Shown: positions 44,385 to 53,437 of the stretch, piece after piece
Layout of the letters: every line of letters starts with the position of its first letter
How positions within the stretch are numbered: the stretch's first letter is position 1
From: CBDFKK01 sp965248815
GTDB lineage: Bacteria; Pseudomonadota; Alphaproteobacteria; SMXP01
Assembly (NCBI GenBank): GCA_965248815.1
Contig: CBDFKK010000004.1
Location: 107,753-171,752 of the forward strand
Direction of reading: 5' to 3'
Length of the DNA stretch: 64,000 nucleotides
Program-made: the position numbers and the translations under genes
The notes under the pieces: generated by a model
What the model was told of the DNA's origin: nothing
The model's database searches: none
The model's input: only the letters and a program-made list of their open reading frames with translations

Positions 44385-45161
44385 ATGACGCCAACGCAAT
44401 ACTTCACCCATGGTCGAGCTTTCACCGGTGGTTGGGAAGATTATGTCGTTCTCGCTGTCATTGCCTTCATGGCGGTGCTTGGCATCTTGCTATACGGCGA
44501 GCGGGGCAAGCGCGAGCTCGACCGCTACAGCCCGCGTATGGCGTGGCTCCGCGCTGGTCTTTATTCAAGCGGTGCGCTCGTCTTCAGTTCGACCACCGGC
44601 GTCTTTCAAACGGTCGCCAAGTCGCCGCTAGCGACGGCGGCGCAATGGTCGGATCCTGCGTGGATCGCGTTTACGGCCTTTTGTTTTGCTGTGGTCGCTT
44701 GGTCTTATGGCTATTGGTGGCCGCGAGGGACGCTGACCCATGGACGCAAACTATACGTTGTACCGACTCTGCTCTTTGGACTGGCGTGGGGAAGTTGCGA
44801 AGGACTGCTGTACTTATCGTTCTATTCGGTTCTCGAAGCGTTTCAGTTTCCAAGATTGCTCAACGCCGTTTTGTTTGTTGGCCTCTTGTCGATCTACAAT
44901 ATCAACTACCAACTCGGCTGGTGGAGTATCCACGTCTCACCGCCGCACAACATCAAGGCGACCAACATGGGCAAAGTCATGTTTGCGCATAACCCGTTTC
45001 TCATCATAAGCCTTGCTTACCTGCTCACCTACGGCAATGTCGGCATCTATGTCATCCTCAATGCCTGCGCCCTGGCCGCATCGGCGATCGCCATGCGCCT
45101 GCCCCCGTTCTGGGCCGATGACGGCGGCAAGGTTTCGTTCGAAACGTCGATGGGGGAATAG
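44385..45161 (+). CDS. Multi-pass membrane protein, unknown
   Basis: 258 residues with about seven hydrophobic segments, for example VVLAVIAFMAVLGILL, WIAFTAFCFAVVAWSYGYWW, LYVVPTLLFGLAWGSCEGLL and NPFLIISLAYLLTYG. Short polar loops include INYQLGWWSIHVSPPHNIKA with His and Trp residues that might bind a ligand. No family recognised. It ends about 45 bp before a relic of a solute-binding protein. The 44116-44384 gap before it holds no visible gene. Confidence 0.65.
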   Translation: MTPTQYFTHGRAFTGGWEDYVVLAVIAFMAVLGILLYGERGKRELDRYSPRMAWLRAGLYSSGALVFSSTTGVFQTVAKSPLATAAQWSDPAWIAFTAFCFAVVAWSYGYWWPRGTLTHGRKLYVVPTLLFGLAWGSCEGLLYLSFYSVLEAFQFPRLLNAVLFVGLLSIYNINYQLGWWSIHVSPPHNIKATNMGKVMFAHNPFLIISLAYLLTYGNVGIYVILNACALAASAIAMRLPPFWADDGGKVSFETSMGE

Positions 45162-45206
45162 GGCAGGGGCGCTCCTGGGCGCAATGCAGCTGTGCTTATC
45201 TCGTCT

Positions 45207-45268
45207 ATTCACCGATCGATATCAAGTTCATGAAACCGGAGGACGCCAAAGTCGCTGACATAATTGCG
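45207..45268 (-). pseudogene. 3'-end relic of a family 5 solute-binding protein gene
   Basis: On the reverse strand, RNYVSDFGVLRFHELDI then DR and a stop. It matches the C-terminus of the intact protein at 47395 (RNYVSDFGVLRFHELDIAE). At DNA level 45216-45268 matches 47403-47455 in 50 of 53 positions, in the same orientation. The remaining gene is absent upstream. The two 53-bp copies flank the A+T-rich NYN/HEPN-like segment. Confidence 0.6.
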
Positions 45269-45465
45269 CGGTTGCCATTAAAATCCCGGAGGGGCACATT
45301 TAAAAAGTTACGTAGACCCGTTTGGCGCATAATTTCTCTTATGGAAAGTACCATCTGTATACAGAGTATATGGTTAACGCCAACTAAATCGCTGTCTTCC
45401 TCAATTGTCTCCTAGGAGACATGTCGGTGTGGGGGCTGGCTTCCCATCCGTGACAGAAGGTTTAA

Positions 45466-45939
45466 ATGAAAAAAATAGCTGTATTTGTAGATGTTCAGAA
45501 TATCTATTACACCACCAAAGAGGCGTACGGACGCAAGTTTAATTATAAAAGACTGTGGGACCGCATAAACGCCGAAGGTGAGATAGTATTAGCAAATGCT
45601 TATGCAATTCAGAGCAACCAGGACGGGCAGATAAAATTTCAGGATGCTCTTAAACATATTGGGTTCAGCGTTAAGCTGAAACCATTCATACAGCGTAGTG
45701 ATGGATCAGCCAAGGGTGACTGGGATGTGGGGATTGCCATAGATGTCATGGAGGCTGCCAGCAACGTTGATATTATCGTGCTTTTATCCGGAGATGGTGA
45801 CTTTGATCTATTACTCGAAAAAATAACGAAAGATTATAATGTGCAGGCGCATGTCTATGGCGTCCGATCTCTTACAGCCAAGTCTCTTGTTAACGCTGCA
45901 AGTATCTATCATCCTGTTGAAGACGAATTGTTGTTATAG
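45466..45939 (+). CDS. NYN-domain (LabA/DUF88-like) putative ribonuclease
   Basis: 157 residues, a PIN-like metal-dependent RNase fold. The acidic residues expected for the site are visible: FVDVQNIYY (Asp9, Asn12), GDWDVGIAIDVME and LSGDGDFDLLLEKI; the end HVYGVRSLTAKSLVNAA is also family-like. GAAGG precedes the ATG. The gene and its surroundings are clearly richer in A+T than the neighbours, suggesting transfer. An RX4H protein is encoded convergently 154 bp away. 45269-45465 holds no other gene. Confidence 0.85.
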   Translation: MKKIAVFVDVQNIYYTTKEAYGRKFNYKRLWDRINAEGEIVLANAYAIQSNQDGQIKFQDALKHIGFSVKLKPFIQRSDGSAKGDWDVGIAIDVMEAASNVDIIVLLSGDGDFDLLLEKITKDYNVQAHVYGVRSLTAKSLVNAASIYHPVEDELLL

Positions 45940-46093
45940 GCAAAATGTAAGTTCTGGTTATGTGATAATGTTTGTTATGAAAAGTCAGTTCCGAACTTGC
46001 GCGCAGCACTTTTTGAATGGTTCAGGCGCATAATCTTTATTATGCTATATATTCTGTGTACGGATCTGGTAAACAGGAGAGTGGGGCCGACAA

Positions 46094-47128
46094 TTAGCGC
46101 GTTTGTGTTGCTTTCTCTGCAGAGCGCACCACGGTCAGGCCTTTTAAATATTCCGCAGCCGCCAAATGCAATGACCACGCAATTTCATAAGCTTCTGCCG
46201 ATGAAAACGACAGCGCTTCGCCCTTCTTGAACGATTTGAACTGCTGCTTGATCTCAACGCCGACATGTATCTCTTCACTGAGTTGTCTATTTAGCTCAAT
46301 TGTCTGTCGTTCGCCTGATTGAATGCCAATGCCAAAAACAGACGCTACCATCCAGCTGAACTTCCTTTTCTCCTTGCCATCTTTTCGGCCATCCCCAGCT
46401 CTTACCACGCCATTGCTATGAGCGAAGCAGTTCCTAATATCTTTCAGGCTCGTGATTGCTCTCTTATGGTCACTGGATAACTTTAGATTGAATTGGGAAT
46501 CCAATTTATCAATTTTGCCATATAGACCGGCATTTTCGAAAGCAACCTGTCGCTCTTTCTCCTCATCAGATAAGGCGTCGTGCAATGATTTGCCCGAAGC
46601 CACCGTCTTGCCGTGGAGCAAAAGGAAGAAAAATAGCTCATCAAGGCACAGTGCAAAACTCTCGATACAATCGCGTACCAAATAGCGCTTAATGAAGTGC
46701 TTGAAGCCATCCGCCAGGAAGGCCTTATTGTTTGGTTCTGTCATTCCGTAGCTGATACCTGACTCAGTTTTGATCACCCACTCATCGGGGAGCGCTTCCG
46801 CATCCAGACTGTCCGTAATGCAGGAGAAATACTTGACGCGGTTAAAGCCTTGATCAAACGGCTTGAAGCATTTTTCTAGGGAAAGACTTATTTTCTCGTT
46901 TGGCATCTTTTTCGATTTTCTCGTGCTGAATTGGCCGATTGCTCGGGCTAGCAGGTTTTGTAATTCTAAAAGACAGTTCCGAGTCATGCTGGCTAGGTTC
47001 AGATCCCGATTCTCTTCGTTATTCAACGAATTATCGACCAGGCAGATCTCATAAAGAATTGGAGTTGGTCTTTTTGCCGGATCTCGGAACGTCGGCTGCA
47101 GATACCACACTGTCTTTGACTTTTGCAC
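46094..47128 (-). CDS. Protein with RX4H (HEPN-like) motif, possible defence RNase
   Basis: 344 residues from GTG at 47128, the first usable start after an in-frame stop. No signal peptide or membrane segment. LKDIRNCFAHSNGVV near residue 230 contains R-x4-H, the signature of HEPN ribonuclease domains. The preceding helix-rich region (FALCLDELFFFLLLHGK) and the following helices fit a HEPN-like bundle; the N-terminal half is unassigned. Composition is A+T-rich like the NYN gene, with which it shares an insert bounded by 53-bp direct repeats. Function in defence is inference only. Confidence 0.6.
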   Translation of the reverse strand: MQKSKTVWYLQPTFRDPAKRPTPILYEICLVDNSLNNEENRDLNLASMTRNCLLELQNLLARAIGQFSTRKSKKMPNEKISLSLEKCFKPFDQGFNRVKYFSCITDSLDAEALPDEWVIKTESGISYGMTEPNNKAFLADGFKHFIKRYLVRDCIESFALCLDELFFFLLLHGKTVASGKSLHDALSDEEKERQVAFENAGLYGKIDKLDSQFNLKLSSDHKRAITSLKDIRNCFAHSNGVVRAGDGRKDGKEKRKFSWMVASVFGIGIQSGERQTIELNRQLSEEIHVGVEIKQQFKSFKKGEALSFSSAEAYEIAWSLHLAAAEYLKGLTVVRSAEKATQTR

Positions 47129-47394
47129 ATATCATGTTTGTCATTTCCCAATATACGGTTCGATATCCACTCAATTCCCGCTTTTACGATGAGCCAAAAT
47201 AGAATTCAGCTTTGGATCAAGCACTTACCAGAATTCGGTCATTTCTAATTTGGCTAATGGGTTCATGTTGCCAAAAGCCAAAATTGCCGCCCGCAACAAA
47301 AATATCCCGAAATAGCGGCAAATCGGAGGCCGAGCAGTGGCGACGACCAGCCGCCAATATCAACCAGCCCTATGCTCCCGTCCGCTCTTCTTGA
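47129..47394. other. Gap, right part of the A+T-rich insert
   Basis: No convincing gene. It must contain the promoter of the HEPN-like gene. A+T content is high up to about 47270 and then falls towards the solute-binding protein gene. Confidence 0.4.
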
Positions 47395-48909
47395 TCACTC
47401 AGCGATATCGAGCTCATGAAACCGGAGAACGCCAAAGTCGCTGACATAATTGCGCACTTTGTTACTTAAACCGACGAAGCCAACGAGCTGCAAAAGATAA
47501 ATGGCCGGCGCGTCTTCGCGATAGCGGCGCAATATGTCGTGAACGACTTCCTGCCGACGAGCCACATCGAACTCCCGACGGGCCGCATGAATAAGAGCAG
47601 TGTCCGCTTCATTGCAATGCCATGGCTGGACCCAGTCACATGAATGTAGTCGGAACGGCCCAAGCGCATCGAGCGTCGGTGAAGTATTCATGGTGATTGC
47701 GAAACCCTCGCCTGCCCAGCTACCGTCGTAAACCTTTCGCGCCAGCTGTTGAAGAGTGATCGGTCGGAGCGTCACGCGCACGCCGATCTCGCGCAGATCA
47801 GACGCGACTTGTTCGTAGATCGTATCAATGTTGGCGCCTGATCCGAGTGACACTTCGAAGGTCAGATCAAGACCGCTTTCGTAGCCGGCTTCTTTAAGCA
47901 ATTGACGGGCTTTCTCCGGATTGTACCAATAGGGCTCGAGCTCAGGGTTGAAGCCTGGTGTCTCCGGCGTTACCGGTTGACTTGCGACAACGGTTCTGCC
48001 GCCCATCAAGACGTCCCCAATCGCTTGCTTGTTCACGCCGTAGTTGAGAGCTTGCCGGACGCGCCGATCATTGATGGGTCCCTCCAAACCGGTGCGCAAC
48101 GCGATCACCAAAATGGCTGCCGCGGGAGATTCGCTGAGGCGGCCTCCCAGTGCTTCGATCCAGGGTCGGTCATCGGGCCCCAGCGAAATAGCAATATCGA
48201 CGGCGCCCGATTGGAGAGCTTGGGCACGCGCCTGTTGCTCTGGTACGGCTATGATTCTCAGTTGATCAAACTTAGGTTTTCGCCAGGCGTATTCAGATGC
48301 GGAGAGAGTAAGTGCGGCCGCTTCCCACTGATCAACTTTAAACGGCCCGGTTCCGATCGGATCGATCGCAAACCCTTCAGGTCCAAAGTTGTGCCAATGA
48401 AGAGGGGCCGCTATTCGAACGGCAGCAAGGGCGCGCGGCAAAGTTGGAAAGGGTTCTTTGGTTTTGAATTCTACGGTAAGCGGGTCAACGACGTTTACGG
48501 ACTCAATCAGAGCGACCTCTCTGCCGACAAGACTGGCGGCGCCGTCTTGGTATAAGAGATAGTCGAAGGCATTCACCACAGCATCAGCGTCAAACGTTTC
48601 GCCGTTCGAAAATTTAATGTTTGGGCGCAACAAGACGCGCCACGTCATGTCATTCAAAGCGTTCCACTCGACCGCAAGATCCGGTACGACGGCGCCCTTG
48701 CCATCAATCGATGTCAGACCGTCAAAAATTGCGGAATACGTGATGATGGCCGGATAGGCAGCCGTCATATAAGGGTTCCCAAGCGCCGAGGGCAGGTTGG
48801 AGGCAGCAATTGTGATCGTCTTGTCGGCATGGACCAGTGTGGTCGTCAGCATAAGACCCACACACAGTCCCGCACAGAATTGACTCATTCGAATGAATGA
48901 CTTGGTCAT
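47395..48909 (-). CDS. Family 5 ABC solute-binding protein (peptide/nickel type)
   Basis: 504 residues with a Sec signal peptide (FCAGLCVGLMLTTTLVHA, cleavage near residue 28). Family features: YSAIFDGLTSIDGKGAVVPD, WRVLLRPNIKFSNGETFDAD, IGTGPFKVDQWE, NDRRVRQALNYGVNKQAIGD and NPEKARQLLKEAGY. A second member of the family lies at 20200 and a 3' relic at 45207; no permease genes are seen. AAGGAG just upstream of the ATG is a good ribosome site. It is divergent from the SUMF1-like gene. Confidence 0.92.
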   Translation of the reverse strand: MTKSFIRMSQFCAGLCVGLMLTTTLVHADKTITIAASNLPSALGNPYMTAAYPAIITYSAIFDGLTSIDGKGAVVPDLAVEWNALNDMTWRVLLRPNIKFSNGETFDADAVVNAFDYLLYQDGAASLVGREVALIESVNVVDPLTVEFKTKEPFPTLPRALAAVRIAAPLHWHNFGPEGFAIDPIGTGPFKVDQWEAAALTLSASEYAWRKPKFDQLRIIAVPEQQARAQALQSGAVDIAISLGPDDRPWIEALGGRLSESPAAAILVIALRTGLEGPINDRRVRQALNYGVNKQAIGDVLMGGRTVVASQPVTPETPGFNPELEPYWYNPEKARQLLKEAGYESGLDLTFEVSLGSGANIDTIYEQVASDLREIGVRVTLRPITLQQLARKVYDGSWAGEGFAITMNTSPTLDALGPFRLHSCDWVQPWHCNEADTALIHAARREFDVARRQEVVHDILRRYREDAPAIYLLQLVGFVGLSNKVRNYVSDFGVLRFHELDIAE

Positions 48910-49048
48910 AAGGAGCCTCCACTTCGATCGGTATCAGACCATAGGCGCGCGATGAGAAAACGTCTAGAAGTGGCCAATTGCCGGATGCGGGCGACATTTG
49001 ACGCTGCCGGCTGTAGTATTAACGCACGGAATAACTGGATATTCAAAA

Positions 49049-49921
49049 ATGACTCGATGGTTTGGACTATTTTTGGCCACAGCTGTTTGGGCCGCCCCGT
49101 CTGCGCTTGCATGGGAAGCGGCGGCTGAATTTTCCGATTGCAGCAAATGCCCCGTGATGGTCGTTGTCCCCGCCGGCACATTCACGATGGGGTCACCAGT
49201 GAACGAAGACTTGAGGGCCGCCGACGAAGGACCACAACACAAGGTCGCAATTTCCAACACATTCGCGGTCGGAAAATTTGAAGTTACACGAGGTCAGTAT
49301 GCGGACTTCATGGCGGAGACGGATCGAGATCCCGGTGATAATTGCTATGTCTGGCGCGACTCGAAATATGTCAGAGACGTTGCGGCAAACTGGTCGAACC
49401 CTGGATTTGAGCAGGGCGATCAAGAGCCCGTCGTCTGTATCAGTTGGGAAGATGCGCAAGCCTACGCGGCGTGGCTAAGCAACAAGACCGCCATGACCTA
49501 TCGCTTATTGACTGAAGCTGAGTGGGAATATGCCGCGCGCGGAGGGAGTACAACCGCGTTTTCGTTTGGCGATACGATCACGACGAGCCAAGTGAATTTC
49601 AAGGGAAATGAAGATGGCGACGCGGCAGACGTCTTTCGTGAGAAGACCGTCGAAGTCGGAAGTTTCCTGCCGAACAATTTCGGCCTTTACGATATGCACG
49701 GCAATGCCACCGAGTGGATCGAAGACTGTTGGAACGATGCCTACGACGACGGACCTAGTAATGAAGCGGCGCGGCTCAGTGGCGATTGCGATCGGCGCAT
49801 GTTGCGTGGCGGCTCCTGGCAGGATCTTCCGATGCATGTGCGGGCTGCGGATCGGCTGAGATACAATTTAGGTAGCCGGAATAGTTATATGGGATTTCGT
49901 ATCGCCAGGACGCTCGACTAG
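49049..49921 (+). CDS. Exported SUMF1/EgtB-like (formylglycine-generating-enzyme fold) protein
   Basis: 290 residues from ATG at 49049. The signal peptide is MTRWFGLFLATAVWAAPSAL, then AW. The C-lectin-like FGE fold is clear: VVPAGTFTMGSP, KFEVTRGQYADFMAETD, SWEDAQAYAAWLSNKTAMTY, RLLTEAEWEYAARGGS, NNFGLYDMHGNATEWIEDCW, MLRGGSWQD and MGFRIARTLD. The paired copper-binding Cys of true formylglycine-generating enzymes, near the RGGSW motif, are not evident, so catalysis is doubtful. It is convergent with the membrane sulfatase-fold gene. Confidence 0.85.
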   Translation: MTRWFGLFLATAVWAAPSALAWEAAAEFSDCSKCPVMVVVPAGTFTMGSPVNEDLRAADEGPQHKVAISNTFAVGKFEVTRGQYADFMAETDRDPGDNCYVWRDSKYVRDVAANWSNPGFEQGDQEPVVCISWEDAQAYAAWLSNKTAMTYRLLTEAEWEYAARGGSTTAFSFGDTITTSQVNFKGNEDGDAADVFREKTVEVGSFLPNNFGLYDMHGNATEWIEDCWNDAYDDGPSNEAARLSGDCDRRMLRGGSWQDLPMHVRAADRLRYNLGSRNSYMGFRIARTLD

Positions 49922-50027
49922 TCCATTCCGGAGGATCACAAACGTGAGCCGGCCACTGGAAAAAAAGTCGAACAACATGGTCGCAAAAAAATTGAGCGGT
50001 TTGTAGACTCGCCGCTGATCCTTTCTG

Positions 50028-52250
50028 CTAGTAAAACTCAACGCTGCCTAGAAGGGCGCTTACTTCTGTGCCGAAAAAAGACTTCGAAATTGATTTTTCG
50101 AAGACTACACTTACAAAGTTGTCAGTCTTTCTCAATGTGACTCCATCAAGCGGCAAGAAGACTTCGGACCAATGTTCATCTGTTTTTTCAATTGAGTAAG
50201 AATCAATAATCGAAATCCCGTTGATCGTCACCGACATAGATTGGTCAGTCATAGACTCCGGAATGTGAAGTCTAAATTTCAACGTGCCGAATGTTTTTTC
50301 CGGCAGAGATATTTTGAACGCAAATTCTCTACCACGAACCCATGCTTCTTGCGCATTGGTTTCATCGACTGATAACTCAAGCCCACGAGTATATGTGACG
50401 GCTCGGTCATAGACAAAATTTGGAAACTCAGTCGGTGCCGAATCAATTGTTTGAAAACCTGTAAGCTTCCAGCTTGAGCGATCGCTGGCATTGCCGTTGA
50501 CTCGATATTCATCATGGGGAATGGCATCGCCCGTCCAGAAATGTTCGATGTCAATACTACGAAATACACGTTCGCGCTTCGCATTGGGCAAGAGGTTGAA
50601 CGCTGACACGCCTTCAAAGTTACCCGACAAACCAACTAGATCAAGCGTTGTAGGTGCTATATCCAACAAAGAAGTTGGAGGTTCACTAAATTTCAGGGGC
50701 GCGTTGTTATTCAGTTCCTTGACTAAGAAGGCTGGACGCGCGACCGCAAAAAGGCCGCGGGAGTAAATGATGTTGTTAGTAACTTCGCCGATCATGTCGT
50801 TTGAAGGTGCGTTCGTTCCGTGATCTCCCGATATGACGATCGCCGTTTGATCGTAGATGCCGCTTTGTTTCAATACGTTCAAAAACTGGGCAATTCCAAC
50901 GAGAACACAATATGTTTGCTGTTTGTAGTTTTCTCGATTGTGGTCTAAGCCGCGGATAAAATTGCACTCTTCATCCCACTGTGGTGGCGTATGGGTGCCG
51001 ATGTAATGATACCATTTGTATCGCGGCAGGCCGTCTACGATAGAAATGTTGTCTGTCCATTCCCGAATGACCGGATCAGGAAACGGTGCATAGCCGTCAA
51101 ATGTCGTATCTGAAAAGAGCCAGTTGCCTTGGTTGTAGATTTGCTCCTTGAGAACCATGGGAAGATGTCGGAACAAAGTAAGGTCCGCCAACAGGCGCAA
51201 GGAGTACAACAGGCCTTCATTTTCGTAGTCGAAATAGCCCCGCGGTTTTAACTCATTGATGGATTTTATCGCGCAAGTGGCTGCCTTATCATGACAGTAG
51301 GCTTTGCCGGCCGGAACATAGTCCATTCTATAGCCAGCATCGTGAAGAACATTCTGGTAAGCGTAGTCATTGAAACTTTTCTTCACTTTCTTGTAGTCAT
51401 GACCAAGGGAAAGATCGAATGGTCTGCCGTTGTAAATGGTGGGAAGAGCGGCCGCTGTCTTTTGGAAAAGACCCACATGATTGCTGAAGACTGTAAAGCC
51501 GGCGAAACGTTCAGCTAAGTCTCGATGTTCAGTGAGAACTTCGCCCACAATATCGCCCTGAAGTCCGTCCGGGAGTAGATGGATGAGGTTTCTAGTTCTG
51601 GAGAATTCGAAGACGCCCTCGTCAAAGATGGCGGTGTGTGTTTCAATTGGAATGCTGGGCACTAAAGCGACCGTCGTTGGGGCCAAAAGCACCAAACACG
51701 AGGCAATTAAAACTAAGGGCACAGTCGGAGACGGTCGCTTAAGGACGGTCAATAATTTGAAGGATAATGGTATCGCCAAAAAGAACGCGCCGCACTCCGC
51801 CCAGAACATCCAGCCGTAGGATCTCAAATTTACTGTCTCACCATCGAATTCCCCATAATAGAATCGATCGTTGACAATATTTCCCTGTATCACGAATACG
51901 GCGGCCGTTGCCAGAATGAACAGCGATAATAGGCGATACCAGCGTTCGCTAAAGAGACGCGTCATGGAGTGGCTCACCAGCACACAGATGATCGTGGATG
52001 TGGCCAGCACCGCGATGAGCGCCAAAATGGAATAATTTATATCGTCAGGGTTATGTCGGGCAATGAATAGCGGCGTGCCAAAAGCCAAGGGGAACCAGAA
52101 TGCGAAATGGCAGAGCCAATAACTTTTGTCAGAGTCTATGAAAAAGCGGGCGTTCGCCTTTCGCATATAGGTTTGCAATACGGCTGCGTGCGAAGGAAAA
52201 TCCAATGAGTGCGTGATCCTACTGCGAAGGCTTTTGACGATGTTGGACAA
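50028..52250 (-). CDS. Membrane-anchored sulfatase/phosphoethanolamine-transferase-fold protein
   Basis: 740 residues. The N-terminal part has about five membrane helices (WLCHFAFWFPLAFGTPLFIA, ILALIAVLATSTIICVLV, LLSLFILATAAVFVIQ, AECGAFFLAIPLSFKLL, LVLIASCLVLLAPTTVAL). From about 215 an alkaline-phosphatase-superfamily domain faces the periplasm: NLIHLLPDGLQGD, KTAAALPTIYNGRPF (probable Thr nucleophile, no C/S-x-P-x-R), HYIGTHTPP and VISGDHGTNAPSND. The C-terminal beta-rich region resembles a carbohydrate-binding fold. It probably acts on envelope lipid or glycan. Confidence 0.8.
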   Translation of the reverse strand: MSNIVKSLRSRITHSLDFPSHAAVLQTYMRKANARFFIDSDKSYWLCHFAFWFPLAFGTPLFIARHNPDDINYSILALIAVLATSTIICVLVSHSMTRLFSERWYRLLSLFILATAAVFVIQGNIVNDRFYYGEFDGETVNLRSYGWMFWAECGAFFLAIPLSFKLLTVLKRPSPTVPLVLIASCLVLLAPTTVALVPSIPIETHTAIFDEGVFEFSRTRNLIHLLPDGLQGDIVGEVLTEHRDLAERFAGFTVFSNHVGLFQKTAAALPTIYNGRPFDLSLGHDYKKVKKSFNDYAYQNVLHDAGYRMDYVPAGKAYCHDKAATCAIKSINELKPRGYFDYENEGLLYSLRLLADLTLFRHLPMVLKEQIYNQGNWLFSDTTFDGYAPFPDPVIREWTDNISIVDGLPRYKWYHYIGTHTPPQWDEECNFIRGLDHNRENYKQQTYCVLVGIAQFLNVLKQSGIYDQTAIVISGDHGTNAPSNDMIGEVTNNIIYSRGLFAVARPAFLVKELNNNAPLKFSEPPTSLLDIAPTTLDLVGLSGNFEGVSAFNLLPNAKRERVFRSIDIEHFWTGDAIPHDEYRVNGNASDRSSWKLTGFQTIDSAPTEFPNFVYDRAVTYTRGLELSVDETNAQEAWVRGREFAFKISLPEKTFGTLKFRLHIPESMTDQSMSVTINGISIIDSYSIEKTDEHWSEVFLPLDGVTLRKTDNFVSVVFEKSISKSFFGTEVSALLGSVEFY

Positions 52251-52536
52251 ACGGAACAGGTAAGCCTCGTTGTCGGTCGTTGACAGGTAAACTTAATCCA
52301 ATCATCAAGTAGTCTCTAGACTAAAGCGCTCAGGGTGTGCAGAGCACAGGGACACCTCAAAAGTTTCACCCATCGCTAGACTGCGATGTTTGGCTTAAAA
52401 TTCTAGAATTCGCGCACTTAAAGTCCGCCCAGATGAAGGTTGCGCGATCGGCGCCAAGGGCGCCGACCTGCAGCGCCTAATATGCTGAGAGCAGCAGCAT
52501 TCGTGCTCAAAGCGAGTCAGGTGTATAAGTTATCTT
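52251..52536. other. Gap with one strong hairpin
   Basis: No gene. TCGGCGCC (52448-52455) and GGCGCCGA (52459-52466) form a perfect 8-bp stem with loop AAG and no following T-run, so it is not a typical terminator. Confidence 0.4.
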
Positions 52537-53039
52537 ATGGAAGGCTCTGGGTTATCTAAGCTGATGCATAGATCAGTCGTACTAACGGCGATGATCTTCG
52601 CTCTGGGCACTGCATTGAGCAATGCCCAAGAGGAAAAGCAAGCTGTTCACACCGTTGTGGAGATCCCTATGTCTGCGCTCGCCATTCACGGTGCACTCAT
52701 CTCCACTGCCAATTTGGCGGCGCAACGGGAAATTTTTGAAGCCATCTATGGGCTTGTCCCCATTGCCGAGCAGTCCCTCGACGAGGCGGCAGTGAAAGCG
52801 TTATGGGGTGTTGTGGGCCGAACCGCCGAGACGGTTCTACTGGAAACTCCAGGCACTGATGTTGGCGTGCGGCTCATCCAATTTAATCCCATCGCCGACA
52901 TTACCGTGCGCGATCTGACGGTGCCCATGCATGCAAATTTCCTGAGGGTGATCGATTTTTACGCGCCTGATTTTGATGCCGGCCGTGCGCTTGTAGAACA
53001 AGCCGGTCTTAAATTGAACGACGGTATCGCCGAGTACAA
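52537..53039 (+). pseudogene. Exported VOC/glyoxalase-fold protein, 3' end lost at ISa copy C
   Basis: About 168 codons remain. A signal peptide (HRSVVLTAMIFALGTALSNA) starts from ATG at 52537 or, more likely, 52564. The domain begins MSALAIHGALISTANLAAQR and continues with LWGVVGRTAETVLLETPGTD, VGVRLIQFNP and FYAPDFDAGRALVEQAGLKL, a VOC-like pattern similar to the gene at 60984. The frame enters ISa copy C. The sequence on the far side of the IS is a different gene, so the 3' half is gone, not just split. Confidence 0.65.
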
Positions 53040-53125
53040 AGAGGTGGCTCGGGAAATCTGCACAGTTGAGATAAGTGGAATTTTGGCCTGTAGGCGGCAT
53101 GATCGCCGGCAACAGGAGATCCACT

Positions 53126-53437
53126 ATGGCAAGACGACCACGTCGCAATCATACACCTGCGTTCAAGTCGAAGGTGGCCCTTGCGGCCGTTCGCGGTGAG
53201 CAGACATTGGGAGAACTCGCTCAGCAGTTTGATGTTCATCCTAACCAGATCAAGCAATGGAAAGATCAGCTCCTTAAGGGTGCAGCGGGTGTTTTTGGGC
53301 GGGAGGGTAAATCACCGCTGCCTGCACCCCGTGTTGATGTGAAGAGGCTCCATGCCAAGATTGGGGAGCTGACGCTTGAGAATGATTTTTTAGGCGATGC
53401 GCTCACCAAGGCGGGATTGCCGAGCGCAAGAAAATGA
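53126..53437 (+). CDS. ISa OrfA (copy C)
   Basis: 103-residue helix-turn-helix protein, with one substitution relative to copies A and B (Glu to Lys in LLKGAAG). Confidence 0.9.
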   Translation: MARRPRRNHTPAFKSKVALAAVRGEQTLGELAQQFDVHPNQIKQWKDQLLKGAAGVFGREGKSPLPAPRVDVKRLHAKIGELTLENDFLGDALTKAGLPSARK

